Below, in pieces: positions 7,568 to 18,700 of a stretch of DNA of 64,000 nucleotides. Both the position numbers and the translations under genes were made by a program. Each line of letters starts with the position of its first letter. Position 1 is the stretch's first letter. Source of the stretch: Paenibacillus donghaensis (GTDB lineage Bacteria > Bacillota > Bacilli > Paenibacillales > Paenibacillaceae); assembly GCF_002192415.1 (NCBI RefSeq), contig NZ_CP021780.1, positions 1,674,001 to 1,738,000 of the forward strand, written 5' to 3'. Below the pieces are notes generated by a model that worked only from the letters and a program-made list of their open reading frames with translations, did no database searches and was not told the DNA's origin.

Positions 7568-7804
7568 AATACCTTATTATGATAAATTTAACAAGTACAT
7601 ATTTATCATTCACCTACAGGTCCAAACAACCAAAAACTCCGGGGCCTTTAGCCGCGGAGCTGATCATTCGGTATATGTGTTTGCCCAGAAAAGGTTCGGG
7701 AGAACAGATGGAAGCTTAAACTATGCTTGATAAAATAATAGTTGATTAATTCCTACAAAGAGTGTATAGTCTTAAGGGTAGCGATTAATTTGCTATTATA
7801 ATAT
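7568..7804. other. AT-rich intergenic region before the tRNA
   Basis: Holds the divergent start of the Lrp-type gene and the promoter of tRNA-Leu. G+C falls sharply here compared with the genes to the left. No gene seen. Confidence 0.5.
7742..7770 (+). promoter_or_regulatory. Probable sigma-A promoter of tRNA-Leu
   Basis: TTGATT (7742-7747), a 17-base spacer and TATAGT (7765-7770), placing the transcript start some 28 bases before the tRNA. A nearer TATAAT at 7797 lies too close to the tRNA 5' end to be its -10 box. Confidence 0.5.
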
Positions 7805-7888
7805 GCGGTCATGGCGGAATTGGCAGACGCGCTGGCTTCAGGTGCCAGTGGTAGCAATATCGTGGAGGTTCGAGTCCTCTTGACCGCA
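7805..7888 (+). tRNA. tRNA-Leu(CAG)
   Basis: The acceptor stem pairs GCGGTCA (7805-7811) with TGACCGC (7881-7887), followed by discriminator A. The anticodon stem-loop is CTGGC-TTCAGGT-GCCAG, giving anticodon CAG. A long variable arm and the T-arm GGAGGTTCGAGTCCTC are present, typical of a type II leucine tRNA. The CCA end is not encoded. A hairpin terminator follows at once. The AT-rich biosynthetic cluster begins right after this gene. Confidence 0.95.
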
Positions 7889-7899
7889 TCAATAACAAA

Positions 7900-7943
7900 C
7901 GACAAAAAGGGTTTCAGCCTTCGGGCTGAAGTCCTTTTTGTCG
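7900..7943 (+). terminator. Rho-independent terminator after tRNA-Leu
   Basis: A very long stem: CGACAAAAAGG...TTTCAGCC, a TTCG tetraloop, then GGCTGAA...CCTTTTTGTCG. The A and T tracts make it likely bidirectional. Confidence 0.9.
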
Positions 7944-7993
7944 TTCTAACTAGTGAATACTCATTACTCTTTCAGACTCCCCAAAAATATTGG

Positions 7994-8023
7994 TTTACAT
8001 ATTTGCTTCTATTATTATATACT
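7994..8023 (+). promoter_or_regulatory. Candidate promoter of the biosynthetic operon
   Basis: TTTACA (7994-7999), 18-base spacer, TATACT (8018-8023), in the AT-rich stretch about 70 bases upstream of the first gene at 8096. No further promoter or terminator is evident between the genes up to 54,398. Confidence 0.4.
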
Positions 8024-8095
8024 TTCTATAAAGTTACATTAAAATACAAATAAAACCAAACCATAAGCAGATTTAACTAGTCTGGAGTTGACAAT

Positions 8096-8809
8096 ATGCG
8101 TCAGGTTAAATTATTTTGTTTGCCTTATGGAGGAGGTTCGGCATATTCCTATCTAAAATGGAAAAGTGAACTTGCAGATGTTGTTCAATTATGTCCGGTT
8201 GAGCTTACGGGAAGAGGAAAGCGTTTTTCCGAGCCGTATTACAACAGTATCGAAGAGGCAGTGGATGATGTATACAAGAGCATTAAACCTGATCTTAATC
8301 AAACGCCCTATGCTATTTTCGGACACAGCATGGGGAGTATTATTTTGTATGAACTGTATTTTAAAATTATGGAAATGAACCATAAGGCACCCGTCCATCT
8401 CTTTATATCAGGAAGAAAGGCTCCTGAAATACCAGATTATGAAATCACTTATAATTTGCCGGAATTGGAGTTCACTAATAAAGTGATGCAGTATGAGGGA
8501 ACTCCAAGGGAAATATTTGATAACAAAGAGCTGGCAGACATCTTTATTCCCTTGCTGAGGGCAGATTTCAAAATTGTACAGACCTATCAGTACAAGCCCA
8601 CAGGCAGAAAAATGGATACGAACGTAACAGTGATGTACGGCAAGGATGACATTTATACATATGGTGATACCGGTTCTTGGAAGAAGCATGTCAACGGCAG
8701 CTGTGAATTCCATGTATTCAATGGTGGGCACTTTTTTATACATAATGATAAACATAAGGTGGTTGAAGTTATTAATACAGCTTTGTTGAATAGTTTCTTT
8801 GCTCGCTGA
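8096..8809 (+). CDS. Type II thioesterase (SrfAD/GrsT-like)
   Basis: A 237-residue alpha/beta hydrolase that removes wrong acyl groups from carrier proteins of PKS/NRPS lines. It begins with the family start LFCLPYGGGSAYSYLKW, has the nucleophile elbow GHSMGS with Ser near residue 84, an Asp near 185 in YGKDDIYT, and the catalytic His in NGGHFFIHND near residue 214. Its length is standard. It is the first gene of the biosynthetic operon, 14 bases ahead of the acyl ligase gene, and is preceded by TGGAG before the ATG. The role is proofreading rather than product release, since the large NRPS carries its own terminal thioesterase. Confidence 0.92.
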   Translation: MRQVKLFCLPYGGGSAYSYLKWKSELADVVQLCPVELTGRGKRFSEPYYNSIEEAVDDVYKSIKPDLNQTPYAIFGHSMGSIILYELYFKIMEMNHKAPVHLFISGRKAPEIPDYEITYNLPELEFTNKVMQYEGTPREIFDNKELADIFIPLLRADFKIVQTYQYKPTGRKMDTNVTVMYGKDDIYTYGDTGSWKKHVNGSCEFHVFNGGHFFIHNDKHKVVEVINTALLNSFFAR

Positions 8810-8823
8810 CGAAGGAGGATAAC

Positions 8824-11418
8824 ATGACAAGGTTTCGTACTTTGGTTGAAGCCATCCGGGAAAGAAGCAGTGAAGTCAGCATAGGTATTACGTTTATTGC
8901 CGGAGATGATGAGGAAACGTTCGTTTCGTACAAAGACCTTTATGAGAAGGCAGCTTTAATTCTGGGTGTGCTCCAGGCCAATGGAGTTCAGTCAGGAGAT
9001 GAACTGGTTCTACAGATTGAGGATCAAATCGATTTTGTAACTTTTTTTTGGGCATGTATTCTTGGTAGAATAATTCCCGTTCCGGTTACGATAGGCAATA
9101 ATGATGAACACAGAAATAAAGTTTTTCAGATTATGAAAATATTAAACAACCCCTTTCTGGCAACAAGCAAGCGGCAACTGGCATACTTAGAGAAATATGC
9201 AGAGTCCAACGACTTAAATGGGGAGTTGCATGGAATAAATGCTAAAACCTTGCTTGTGGATCAAATGCAACCGGTTTCCCAAGCGGGGCAGATCGAGCCT
9301 CTGGAAGATTTTGAAATCGTATTCATCCAATTCTCGTCTGGATCAACAGGAGAACCCAAAGGCGTCATACTGACTCACGATAACTTACTTGCGAACATCT
9401 ACGCCTCCATCAAATGTTCAGGAACAAGCAGACAAGACTCTATGCTGACCTGGATGCCCCTAACCCACGATATGGGAATGATCGGTTCCCATATGCTTCC
9501 TTTGGTAGCAGGTATCAACCAATATCTCATACCAACTTCCTTATTTATCAGAAGGCCTACCCTGTGGCTGAAAAAAACTTCTGAGCATCAAGCAACAATC
9601 TTATCATCCCCTAATTTTGGATTTAGGTATTTGTTATCGTTTTACAAGCCTGAAAGCAATTACGACTGGGATCTATCCCATGTCAAGATTATATACAATG
9701 GTGCTGAGCCTATTTCTACTGAATTGTGTCATGAATTTCTGGATCAGATGTCCAGATATGGTCTTAAGGAAACCGTTATTTTTCCCGTTTACGGACTTGC
9801 GGAAGCATCGGTCGCTGTCTCCTTTCCCGTTCCAGGCGAAGAGTTGAAGGAAGTGAATCTCGACCGCCGTAATTTGAATGTTCTTGATATGATCCGAAAT
9901 GTCGATCCCAAGGATGCCGATTGCATCACTTTGGTGGAAGTAGGCTCTCCTGTGGACGACTGTTTACTGCGAATATGCGATACCCAAGATAATGTGCTCA
10001 ATGAAAAAACAGTTGGGGAGATTCAAATTAGCGGAAGAAATGTGACCAGCGGCTATTACAGGAATCAGGAAGCGACGGACCGTATATTGACCGGGGACGG
10101 ATGGTTGAGAACAGGGGATTTAGGATTCTTACAGAATGGAAAACTCGTTATAACCGGAAGATTAAAGGACATTATTTTCATCAATGGGCAGAATTATTAT
10201 CCTTATGATATAGAAAGAATCGTAGAACAGATAGATGGAGCGAAATATGGTGGGGTGGCTGCATGCGGAGTGTTTGATGCAGAGCAGCAGAAGGAAGAAA
10301 TCGTCGTGTTTGTAATTCATAAAAAGAAGCTAGAAGAGTTCCTTGATATGTATGCGGACGTGAAAAAATGGGTTGGTAGACAGCTGGGTGTGGAGGTGAA
10401 AGACGTTATTCCCTTGCGCAGGCTTCCGAAAACCACCAGCGGGAAAATTCAGCGGTATAAGCTCGCAGATGAATATAGCATGGGTCTGTTCAACGATATT
10501 TCACTAGAATTGAAGCAGTTGGCCAATCGGAGTATTGAGCAGGCGCAGGATCATCTTCCGGTTAATGGGATCGAACACAAACTGCTCCAGATATGGTCCT
10601 GTGTGCTGCAAGTTGAAGCTGATCAAATCAGTGTGAATGATAATTTCTTCGAGATTGGAGGGAACTCCACTCTTATGGTTCAGATGATATCCTACATTGA
10701 TGCTGATTATCCTGGGACTATAAATATCACGGACCCATTTGAGACACCAACAATCAAAGGGCTGGCAGAACATATTGATAGCGCTTCCCGAAAGCAGGAG
10801 CCTTCCCAATCCATAACATTGCTGGAGCTGCCCGAAACCTTTTTTGTAGATAACAATGCTTCTTACCTTCAGAGCCCTATTCAAGAATACAGCTTTGTGA
10901 TGGAAGAACAACACTATAGTATGTTGCGGGACATTTCAGCGAATGAAGCTATTGGTGTCCAAGATGTATTAGTGCTGTTGTTTGCCTTTGCGGTTTCACA
11001 AATAGCCGGAGTTCAGTCAGTTCCCCTTCAGGTCCTGCATGATGAGGGAAGAATTTATCCTGTCACAGTTGATTTTAGTCAAACTATGGATTTTTCCCGA
11101 TTACTGCAAGAGGTGCTTCACATCCGAAAGGGTGGTTCCGGCAGCGGCAGGAGCATCCATGCGTTTGCGGATGCCCGGATACTAAAGAGTGAAAGATCAG
11201 TGTTGGCGCTTGTTTATTCGAGAAGCAATCTGAACTCCAATCTGAACTTAATGGAGATTTTCGATATCACAGGCAGGATCGATGAGTACGAGGATACGCT
11301 TACTTTTATTTGTGAGTACAACGCGTTAAGACTGAGCAAGGAAGGCATGGGTAGAGTCGTTAGCCAGTACCAGAAATTAATAGAAACCCTTATTAGCCAG
11401 TATGTACTTAGGAGGTAG
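8824..11418 (+). CDS. Loading acyl-AMP ligase (FAAL / PksJ-type) with ACP and a degenerate C-domain lobe
   Basis: An 864-residue starter protein. Residues about 1-560 form an acyl-AMP ligase: A3 loop FSSGSTGEPKGV near 175, TWMPLTHDMGMIG near 210, VYGLAEAS near 323, TGDLGF near 435 and a catalytic Lys in KTTSGKIQRYK near 545. The sequence style is that of fatty acyl-AMP ligases and the loading ligases of PksJ/BaeJ type. Residues about 575-655 are a carrier protein with phosphopantetheine Ser in EIGGNSTLM (Asn replaces the common Asp). The last about 200 residues look like the C-terminal lobe of a condensation-type domain (IYPVTVDFSQTMDF) without the HHxxxDG lobe. The start is supported by AAGGAGG. 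It should activate a carboxylic acid with ATP and pass it to its ACP for the first KS. The acid may be a fatty acid or a short branched acid. Confidence 0.88.
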   Translation: MTRFRTLVEAIRERSSEVSIGITFIAGDDEETFVSYKDLYEKAALILGVLQANGVQSGDELVLQIEDQIDFVTFFWACILGRIIPVPVTIGNNDEHRNKVFQIMKILNNPFLATSKRQLAYLEKYAESNDLNGELHGINAKTLLVDQMQPVSQAGQIEPLEDFEIVFIQFSSGSTGEPKGVILTHDNLLANIYASIKCSGTSRQDSMLTWMPLTHDMGMIGSHMLPLVAGINQYLIPTSLFIRRPTLWLKKTSEHQATILSSPNFGFRYLLSFYKPESNYDWDLSHVKIIYNGAEPISTELCHEFLDQMSRYGLKETVIFPVYGLAEASVAVSFPVPGEELKEVNLDRRNLNVLDMIRNVDPKDADCITLVEVGSPVDDCLLRICDTQDNVLNEKTVGEIQISGRNVTSGYYRNQEATDRILTGDGWLRTGDLGFLQNGKLVITGRLKDIIFINGQNYYPYDIERIVEQIDGAKYGGVAACGVFDAEQQKEEIVVFVIHKKKLEEFLDMYADVKKWVGRQLGVEVKDVIPLRRLPKTTSGKIQRYKLADEYSMGLFNDISLELKQLANRSIEQAQDHLPVNGIEHKLLQIWSCVLQVEADQISVNDNFFEIGGNSTLMVQMISYIDADYPGTINITDPFETPTIKGLAEHIDSASRKQEPSQSITLLELPETFFVDNNASYLQSPIQEYSFVMEEQHYSMLRDISANEAIGVQDVLVLLFAFAVSQIAGVQSVPLQVLHDEGRIYPVTVDFSQTMDFSRLLQEVLHIRKGGSGSGRSIHAFADARILKSERSVLALVYSRSNLNSNLNLMEIFDITGRIDEYEDTLTFICEYNALRLSKEGMGRVVSQYQKLIETLISQYVLRR

Positions 11419-11422
11419 ACAG

Positions 11423-12712
11423 ATGGCTGTCAGAACCGCTTTTTTATTTCCGGGGCAGGGCTCTCAATACGTCGGAATGGGAAATGCTTTATTTCTTGAA
11501 TCAGCTGTAGCCAGACAAATATTCGAAGAAGCCAATGATGTGCTGGGTTTTGATGTTGCAAAGCTATGCTTTAAGGGGGATTTGACGGAACTGACAGATA
11601 CCTATAACGCTCAGCCAGCAATTCTTACTGTAAGTATGGCAGCTTTCCGGACCTTGATGGCGGAAACACCGATTAAGCCGTTTATACTTGCCGGACACAG
11701 CCTCGGAGAAATTTCGGCTTTGGTTGCCAGTGGCGCAATCCGCTTTCAAGATGGTTTACGCCTTGTAAGAAGAAGAGGTTATCTGATGAGAGAAGCTAGT
11801 ATTTCCGCTCCTGGGTCGATGGCGGCCATAAGCGGTATGCCATTAGAAATGATTGAGAAGAAATGTGCGGAATATTCGAATCATGATCAAATCCTTGTTC
11901 TGTCCAACATCAATTCACCGGATCAGATCGTGATATCGGGAGATACAAGAATGGTGACCAAGGCTTGCGAACTTCTCACTGAAGAAGGAGCATATGCGAC
12001 ACTTTTAAACGTAAGCGCTGCCTTCCACAGTCCGTTGATGAAACAAGCCTCCTGTGAGTTTGCTGCGGAGTTGAACAGAATTCAGTTCAGTGAACTGAAA
12101 TGGCCGGTATTATCCAACGTAACGGCACTCCCTTATAGATCCTATCATGATATTGCGGATTATCTTACAAGGCAGATGGTCAGTACGGTGATGTGGAGCA
12201 AGTCCATGCAGTACCTTAAGTACAATCAAGTGGAAGCAGCCATCGAAATGGAGCCCAGAAACGTGCTGAGAAACTTGATGAAATGGAATGAACCCCAGAT
12301 TAAGACCTATTCCTACAAAGGTGTAGAGAGCATGGATCTTATGGAGGAATTACTTAATGCATGGAAGACAACGGAGCCTGAAGCAACGACTAGTACTCAC
12401 AGCTTAGTGGAGCGCTGTCTGGCAATCGCAATCTGCACAAGAAACCGGAATTGGAGCGAGGGGGAGTACAGATTAGGTGTTGTAGAGCCCTATCGGCAGG
12501 TGAAGCTTATGCAGGACAAGATAGAGAGTGAGAACAGACAGCCTGCTTATGATGAAATGGTTCAGGCCATCCAAATGCTAAAATCCGTTTTTGTAACTAA
12601 AAAAGCACCTATTGACGAGCAAACGGAAAGATTACAGCAATTGTTCAGGGAGTCGGGGACGTCAGCAATGTTCTCCACTGAAGCGATCTTGCATAAAGGG
12701 CTCTTCCAATAA
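11423..12712 (+). CDS. Stand-alone malonyl-CoA:ACP acyltransferase (trans-AT) with C-terminal extension
   Basis: A 429-residue trans-acting acyltransferase that should load malonyl units onto the AT-less PKS modules downstream. It has FLFPGQGSQYVGMG near the start, the catalytic GHSLGE near residue 90, the substrate-pocket segment AAFHSPLM near 200 (the His-Ser pair usual for malonyl-specific ATs) and SNVTALPY near 230. The FabD-like core ends near residue 300. About 130 further residues (from about 305) have no domain I recognise and may serve protein contact. I start it at 11423 because AGGAGG (11410-11415) stands eight bases ahead of this ATG and the FabD start AVRTAFLFPG follows. An upstream in-frame ATG at 11402 overlaps the previous gene. 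No reductase or second AT is present in the cluster. Confidence 0.92.
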   Translation: MAVRTAFLFPGQGSQYVGMGNALFLESAVARQIFEEANDVLGFDVAKLCFKGDLTELTDTYNAQPAILTVSMAAFRTLMAETPIKPFILAGHSLGEISALVASGAIRFQDGLRLVRRRGYLMREASISAPGSMAAISGMPLEMIEKKCAEYSNHDQILVLSNINSPDQIVISGDTRMVTKACELLTEEGAYATLLNVSAAFHSPLMKQASCEFAAELNRIQFSELKWPVLSNVTALPYRSYHDIADYLTRQMVSTVMWSKSMQYLKYNQVEAAIEMEPRNVLRNLMKWNEPQIKTYSYKGVESMDLMEELLNAWKTTEPEATTSTHSLVERCLAIAICTRNRNWSEGEYRLGVVEPYRQVKLMQDKIESENRQPAYDEMVQAIQMLKSVFVTKKAPIDEQTERLQQLFRESGTSAMFSTEAILHKGLFQ

Positions 12713-12731
12713 ACCATAGACGGGTGATGTT

Positions 12732-15700
12732 ATGGGATTTAATCTCTCGGAATTAAGTCTTGTCCAGTCAAATGAAACGCCTCTTATTAATGGGCATAGG
12801 GGGATAGGTGATGAAGACGCTCATAATACGGATATTGCCATTATCGGAATGTCTGTTAATTTCCCCGGAGCCAAGGATTGTGACGCATACTGGAATAATA
12901 TCAAGAACGGCAAAGACCTGATAACAGAATTTCCTGAAACCAGACGCGCGGAGATTGATAAATATTTGTCCGTGAACCCTAATGCTCTGGAGGGATATGA
13001 ATACTTTCAAGCGGCATTTCTTGATGAAGTGGATACATTCGACTACCGCTTTTTCCGGCTTACTCCGGCGGAAGCCAGCCTGATGAGTCCGGTTCAACGT
13101 CTATTTCTTCAGACTGCTTACACAACAATAGAGGATGCAGGTTATGCAGGAAGTAAGATTATTGGCAGCAAAACCGGCGTTTTTGTCGGATATATCGGTG
13201 ATACGGTCGGAAATACATATGAGGATATTTTAGCCAGCAGTAGCGATGCCCTGAATCCAGGCATTTTTACAGGGAATCTGTCATCCATGATTCCCAGCAG
13301 AATCTCGTATTACCTTGATTTGAAAGGCCCCAGTCTGGTTGTTGATACAGCTTGCTCCTCCTCTCTGGTTGCTGTGCATCTGGCATGCCAATCGATCAGG
13401 AATGGAGAATGTGACACGGCTCTTGTTGGTGGAATTAAGCTGTTTCTGGTTCCAGTTAAGAATAAGGTGAAGCTTGGCCTGGATTCTCCGACTTACCGTT
13501 CCAAGGCCTTTGACGACAGCTCCGACGGAATCGGCGTTGGCGAAGGTTCAGCGGCGGTAATGTTGAAGCCGTTGAGTAAGGCGTTAAGGGATCGGGATCA
13601 CATATACGCGGTAATTAAAGGAAGCGCTATAAATCAGGATGGGAACTCCATTGGTATAACCGCTCCTAACGTGGCAGAGCAGGCAAATGTAATTGCTAAG
13701 GCATGGAATAATGCCAGAATCAACCCGGAGACTCTGTCTTATATTGAGGCCCATGGAACAGGGACCAGAATCGGTGACCCCATTGAGATCGAAGGAATTA
13801 AGAAAGCCTTTGAGCGCTTCACAAACAAGAAACAGTTCTGTGCGATTGGTTCAGTGAAATCCAATATAGGACATTTAAACGAGGCAGCCGGTATCGCTGG
13901 ACTTATTAAGCTTGCCCTTTGCTTGAAGCATGGGGAAATACCGCCAACCCTTCACCTCAACCGGCCGAACCGGAGAATCGAGTTTGAAGATTCTCCAGTG
14001 TATGTGCAGGATAAATGGACGAAATGGGACTTCGGAGGAGAACAGAGAAGGGCAGGTATCAGCTCCTTCGGCTTTAGTGGAACGAATTGCCATATGGTGT
14101 TGGAGCAGTCCCCGGAAGTTGAAGCAGGCCCTGAAGCGTACAGAGGGGGACCGAGCGTACTGACTCTATCCTCAAAGTCAAGAGGCTCGTTGGAAAGGCT
14201 GCTTCTCGATTATCGAACATTTTTAAGTGAGAACCCTGCAATCTGTATGAAGAATCTATGTTACACAGCGAACACGGGCAGGGATCATTTTAATTACCGC
14301 TTGGCTATCATTGCCACTGAACTGAAGGAGCTTAAGAATTCCATAGAGAGTTTATGTGCTTCGGGCTTAGACGGATTGCTGCAAGAGAATATATACTTCA
14401 ACCAATTTACAATAGTTAACCGAACGAAGGGTGCACTCAGAGACGGAGACCTTACGGAAGAGCAATTGGAAGGTAAGAACTGCCTGGCCAGGTTTAAGAT
14501 GAAAGAATATGTAAGCAGCGGCAAGGGAAATAAAGGACTTTTCCAAGAAATATGCAGCTTGTATGCAAGCGGTGCAACGATTGATTGGAATCTTCTATAC
14601 GATAAAGAAAAACTTAGAACAGTCAGCCTGCCTACTTATTCCTTTGACAGGGAACGATGCTGGTGTAGCATTGCCGATCAACCCATAGACGGTTCTCAGC
14701 CAGAAAGCGGGAATCCCTTCTTTACGATGGCGTGGGAACCTAATGCGTTGGTGAAGGGCAACGGCACAGCAGTCTCCAAACAAATAATCTTGTTCAAAAA
14801 TACTACCAGCAGTTATGAATCGATCGAAGAACAGCTTCGAGGAACAGGGAATCTTGTCATTTCAGTAACTATTGGCAAGTCCTTTGAGCGGATCAACACC
14901 AGCAGTTATGTAATCGACAACTCGGAAGAAGGTTTTGCACGCTTATTCTGGAATGTCTCTCCTGATCTCCCCGTTCATATCGTCCATTTGTTAGCTGCTG
15001 GGCTTGAAGCAGAAGCTCAAAATCTCAATGAATTGGATCGTAATCTGGAGTTGGGAGTTTATAACGTTTTTTATTTGGCGAAGGCGCTAAAGCATCTGGA
15101 AACGTCAGATCCAATTCGTGTTGATCTTATTGCCGGGAGGGCCGGCAAAGTCGCAGCGCAAGACGATCTGGTTATACCCGAGAACGGAACAATGATAGGA
15201 TTGGCCAAAGTAATCAATCGTGAATTCCCGCAAGTCTCGTGCAGAACTATTGATGTTGACGATACCTTCACTGTGGAGCAGTTGCTTGACGAACTCAGTT
15301 GCGAGAATAATGAAGGGCAGGTTGCTTATCGAAACGGTGTCAGGTATGCAGAATACCTGCAATCTCTTCAGCTTGAAGCCACCACTCATTCGAATGTTGA
15401 GATTAAAGAAAATGGCACGTATCTCATCAGCGGTGGATTAAGCGGGATTGGTTATGAAGTTGCGAAATATTTAACTGCAGCGGCGAAGGTTCATCTCATT
15501 TTAATGAACCGTACATCCATACCGGAACGGGAGAAGTGGGATGAATTAATAGTAAGCAATGCGGATCATAAGCTCACCGGAGGAATCGCTGCAATCCGGA
15601 GTTTGGAGGCTGCAGGTTCCACCGTGGAGTACCTTCGCGCAGATGTTTCCAATTTGCAACATATGGAGCAAGCTATTGATCGTATCAGCGCAAAGTACGG

Positions 15701-18700
15701 CAAGATTGATGGAATTATTCATAGTGCGGGCGTCACAGACGATTGTCTTATTGCCAATCAAACCAAAGAGGGCTTTGATGCCATTTTACGTCCGAAGGTT
15801 CATGGAACGTGGCTTCTACATCATTTAACAAGCAAGGAAAAACTTGATTTCTTTGTTATGTTTTCTTCAGTATCATCCATAATCGCAGCACCAGGGCAAG
15901 GGGATTATGCTGCAGCGAACGCATATTTGGATTCCTTTTGCGATTATCGGAGGATAAACGGAAAGCCTGCTCTTACTATTAATTGGGTAGCTTGGAAAGA
16001 GACCGGTATGGCTTTGCAGACAGGATTCACAATGGATACGATTTTCAAGGCTTTATCGACCAAGAAAGGGATGAATGGTTTCGAGAAGGTGTTTGCACGC
16101 GATCTTTCACGGGTTCTGATCGGGGAACTTAACTTCGATAACCATATGGCGGCAGCCCTACTGAAGAATACGTCATTCAGCCTATCGGAAGAACTGAGGT
16201 CAAAGCTTACACAGTTAAACGGCCGCAAGCGTCCAGTCAAACATGAGGCTGCGTCCATGGGAACAAAAGTAAAGCTTAAGGGTAAGCTTACGAATCAATA
16301 CAGTTCCATCGAACAGAAGGTTGCTGAAATATGCATGAACGTCCTTGGCTATAAGGAAATCGATGTTTATGATAATTTTTTTGACTTGGGCGCAGATTCG
16401 ATATCATTAACTCAAATGTTCCAAGCGTTGGATAAGCAATTCGTAGGCAGGTTAAGTCTGACTAAAGTGTTTGCATATCCGAGCATCTCAGAGCTGGCCC
16501 AATATTTAAGTGAGCAGGACCCTACATATGGTGCCGGCGTACCGGCTCAGAAGTTGGAGAGCACCGATGACAGAGACAGCGGAGTTGCAATTATTGGAAT
16601 CGGAGCCAATATGCCCACCGGTACAGATTTGGACGTATTCTGGGAACATCTACGTAGCGGCAAGGATATGATCGGTCCGATACCTGATAACAGAAAAAAA
16701 GACATTGATGCCTACCTCCAGTTCCTGGGGAAGGAAGCCGGAGAAGCGGATTTCATGGAAGCAGCATATCTGGACGATATCGATATGTTCGATTATAAAT
16801 TTTTCAAGCTGTCTCCGAAAGAAGCTTCACTGATGGATCCTAACCAACGGAAGTTTTTGCAGACAGCGTGGGCAGCAATAGAAGATGCGGGCTATGGCGG
16901 GCATCAACTAAAGAATACCCAAACAGGAGTTTTTGTCGGATTCTCCAACCATCCGCTTAACAGTTATATCGATCTTATTGCAGAAACCAGTCCTGAGGAT
17001 CTTACCGTTGCACTGGCGGGAAACCTGACATCCATTATTCCTAGCAGGGTCTCCTATCTTCTTGATCTTAAAGGGCCGAGCATCTTGGTGGATACTGCAT
17101 GTTCTTCATCCTTGGTGGCTGTCCATATGGCTTGCCAGAGCCTCCTGAGCGGGGAATGCAACACGGCCCTGGTGGGAGGGGTGAAGATAAATATTATCCC
17201 TCTGGCTAACGAGTTGAAGATCGGTATTGAATCCTCGACTGCCAGAACGAGAGCCTTCGATGACGATTCAGACGGTACTGGGATCGGAGAAGGAGTAATC
17301 TGTATTGTTCTTAAGCCTTTAAGCAGGGCTTTGAACGATCACGACCATATTTATGGCGTCATTAAGGGCAGTGCCGTCAATCAGGATGGAGCCTCTGTTG
17401 GAATTACTGCACCTAACGTAAAGGCACAAACGGAAGTAATCCTTCAGGCCTGGAAGAATTCGAAGATTGATCCGGCCACGCTATCTTACATCGAAGCGCA
17501 TGGAACAGGTACAAAGCTGGGAGATCCGATCGAAATAGAAGCGGTTAATGAAGCTTTCAGGCAGTACACAGACAAGAAGAACTTCTGTGCGGTCAGCACG
17601 GTAAAGTCTAATATGGGGCATCTGTATGAGGCTGCAGGATTGGCGGGATTGGTGAAAGCTGTTATGTCGTTACAGCATAGAACACTGGCTCCTTCGATTC
17701 ATTATTCTCAACCGAACCAAGCCATTAACTTTGCTGACTCCGCCTTGTTTATCAATAACAGGCTGAAACAATGGGAGGTTGATAGTGTTCCCAGAAGATG
17801 CGGAATAAGCTCTTTCGGATTCAGTGGCACAAACTGTCATGTCGTTCTTGAAGAAGCACCGGTAATCACCGCAACAGATATTAAGACGAATAGTCAGCCC
17901 CAAATCATTACGCTGACAGCGAAAACGGAAACCGCCTTGCTTGAACTGATGCGCAGCTATGAGAATTTTCTGGACAAGCCCGATCCCGTTCGCCTGAATG
18001 ATGTGTGCAAAACTGTGAATACAGGGAGAGTACATCACCCCTATCGCTTGGCTTTCATAGTAAAAGATACCAAAGAGCTGCTTTACAACATAAAGGCAGT
18101 TCTCCGTAAGGGATTGTATGAAGAAATGGAGCAAGCCGTATTCTACGGGAAACATAGCCTGCTGCAGGATAAAGCCTTCAGAGATTCTCTTTCGTTAGAA
18201 GCTGGCTTGCTGGTTGAACAACTGGAGAAAGTCCCTATGTTCAATGAGGAGGGACTGGAGCTTTTATGCACTCATTATGTACAGGGAGCCGAAGTGGATT
18301 GGGATGCCCTCTATGGAGAAGGCTTTGAGGCAAGGCGAATCAGCCTGCCCACCTATCCATTTGATCAACAGAGGTGCTGGATTAACGTTGAATCCCTTGA
18401 GCCGCGTTCTTCAAAGAGTTCGGGGAAGGCAATTCATCCCTTACTGGAACATGTGCTGGCAGATACCTGGGATCAGATTATATATACAACGGATTTCAGT
18501 CCGAAAAAGCATTTCGTGTTGCATGATCATATGATTATGGGAAGCTACGTGCTGCCAGGAACCACCTATATTGAGATGATCGTTCAAGCTGGGAAACGAC
18601 TGGTTCCCGATGCGGAAGTTGTCATTAAAGACATCAGCTTCTATAAACCGCTTGTCATGCTGGATGAGGATGAGAAGCGTCAGATTCAAACCATTGTAAA

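Noticed and set aside
7797-7802. TATAAT immediately upstream of tRNA-Leu as its -10 box.
   Set aside because: It ends only two bases before the tRNA 5' end, too close for initiation. The TTGATT-17-TATAGT pair further upstream fits better.
7805-7888. Search for a direct repeat of the tRNA-Leu 3' end near 52.6 kb as an attachment site.
   Set aside because: No convincing copy was seen by eye near the right boundary, so no att site is claimed.
11402-11422. ATG at 11402 as the start of the acyltransferase.
   Set aside because: It lies inside the preceding gene and has no ribosome site; AGGAGG is placed correctly for the ATG at 11423.
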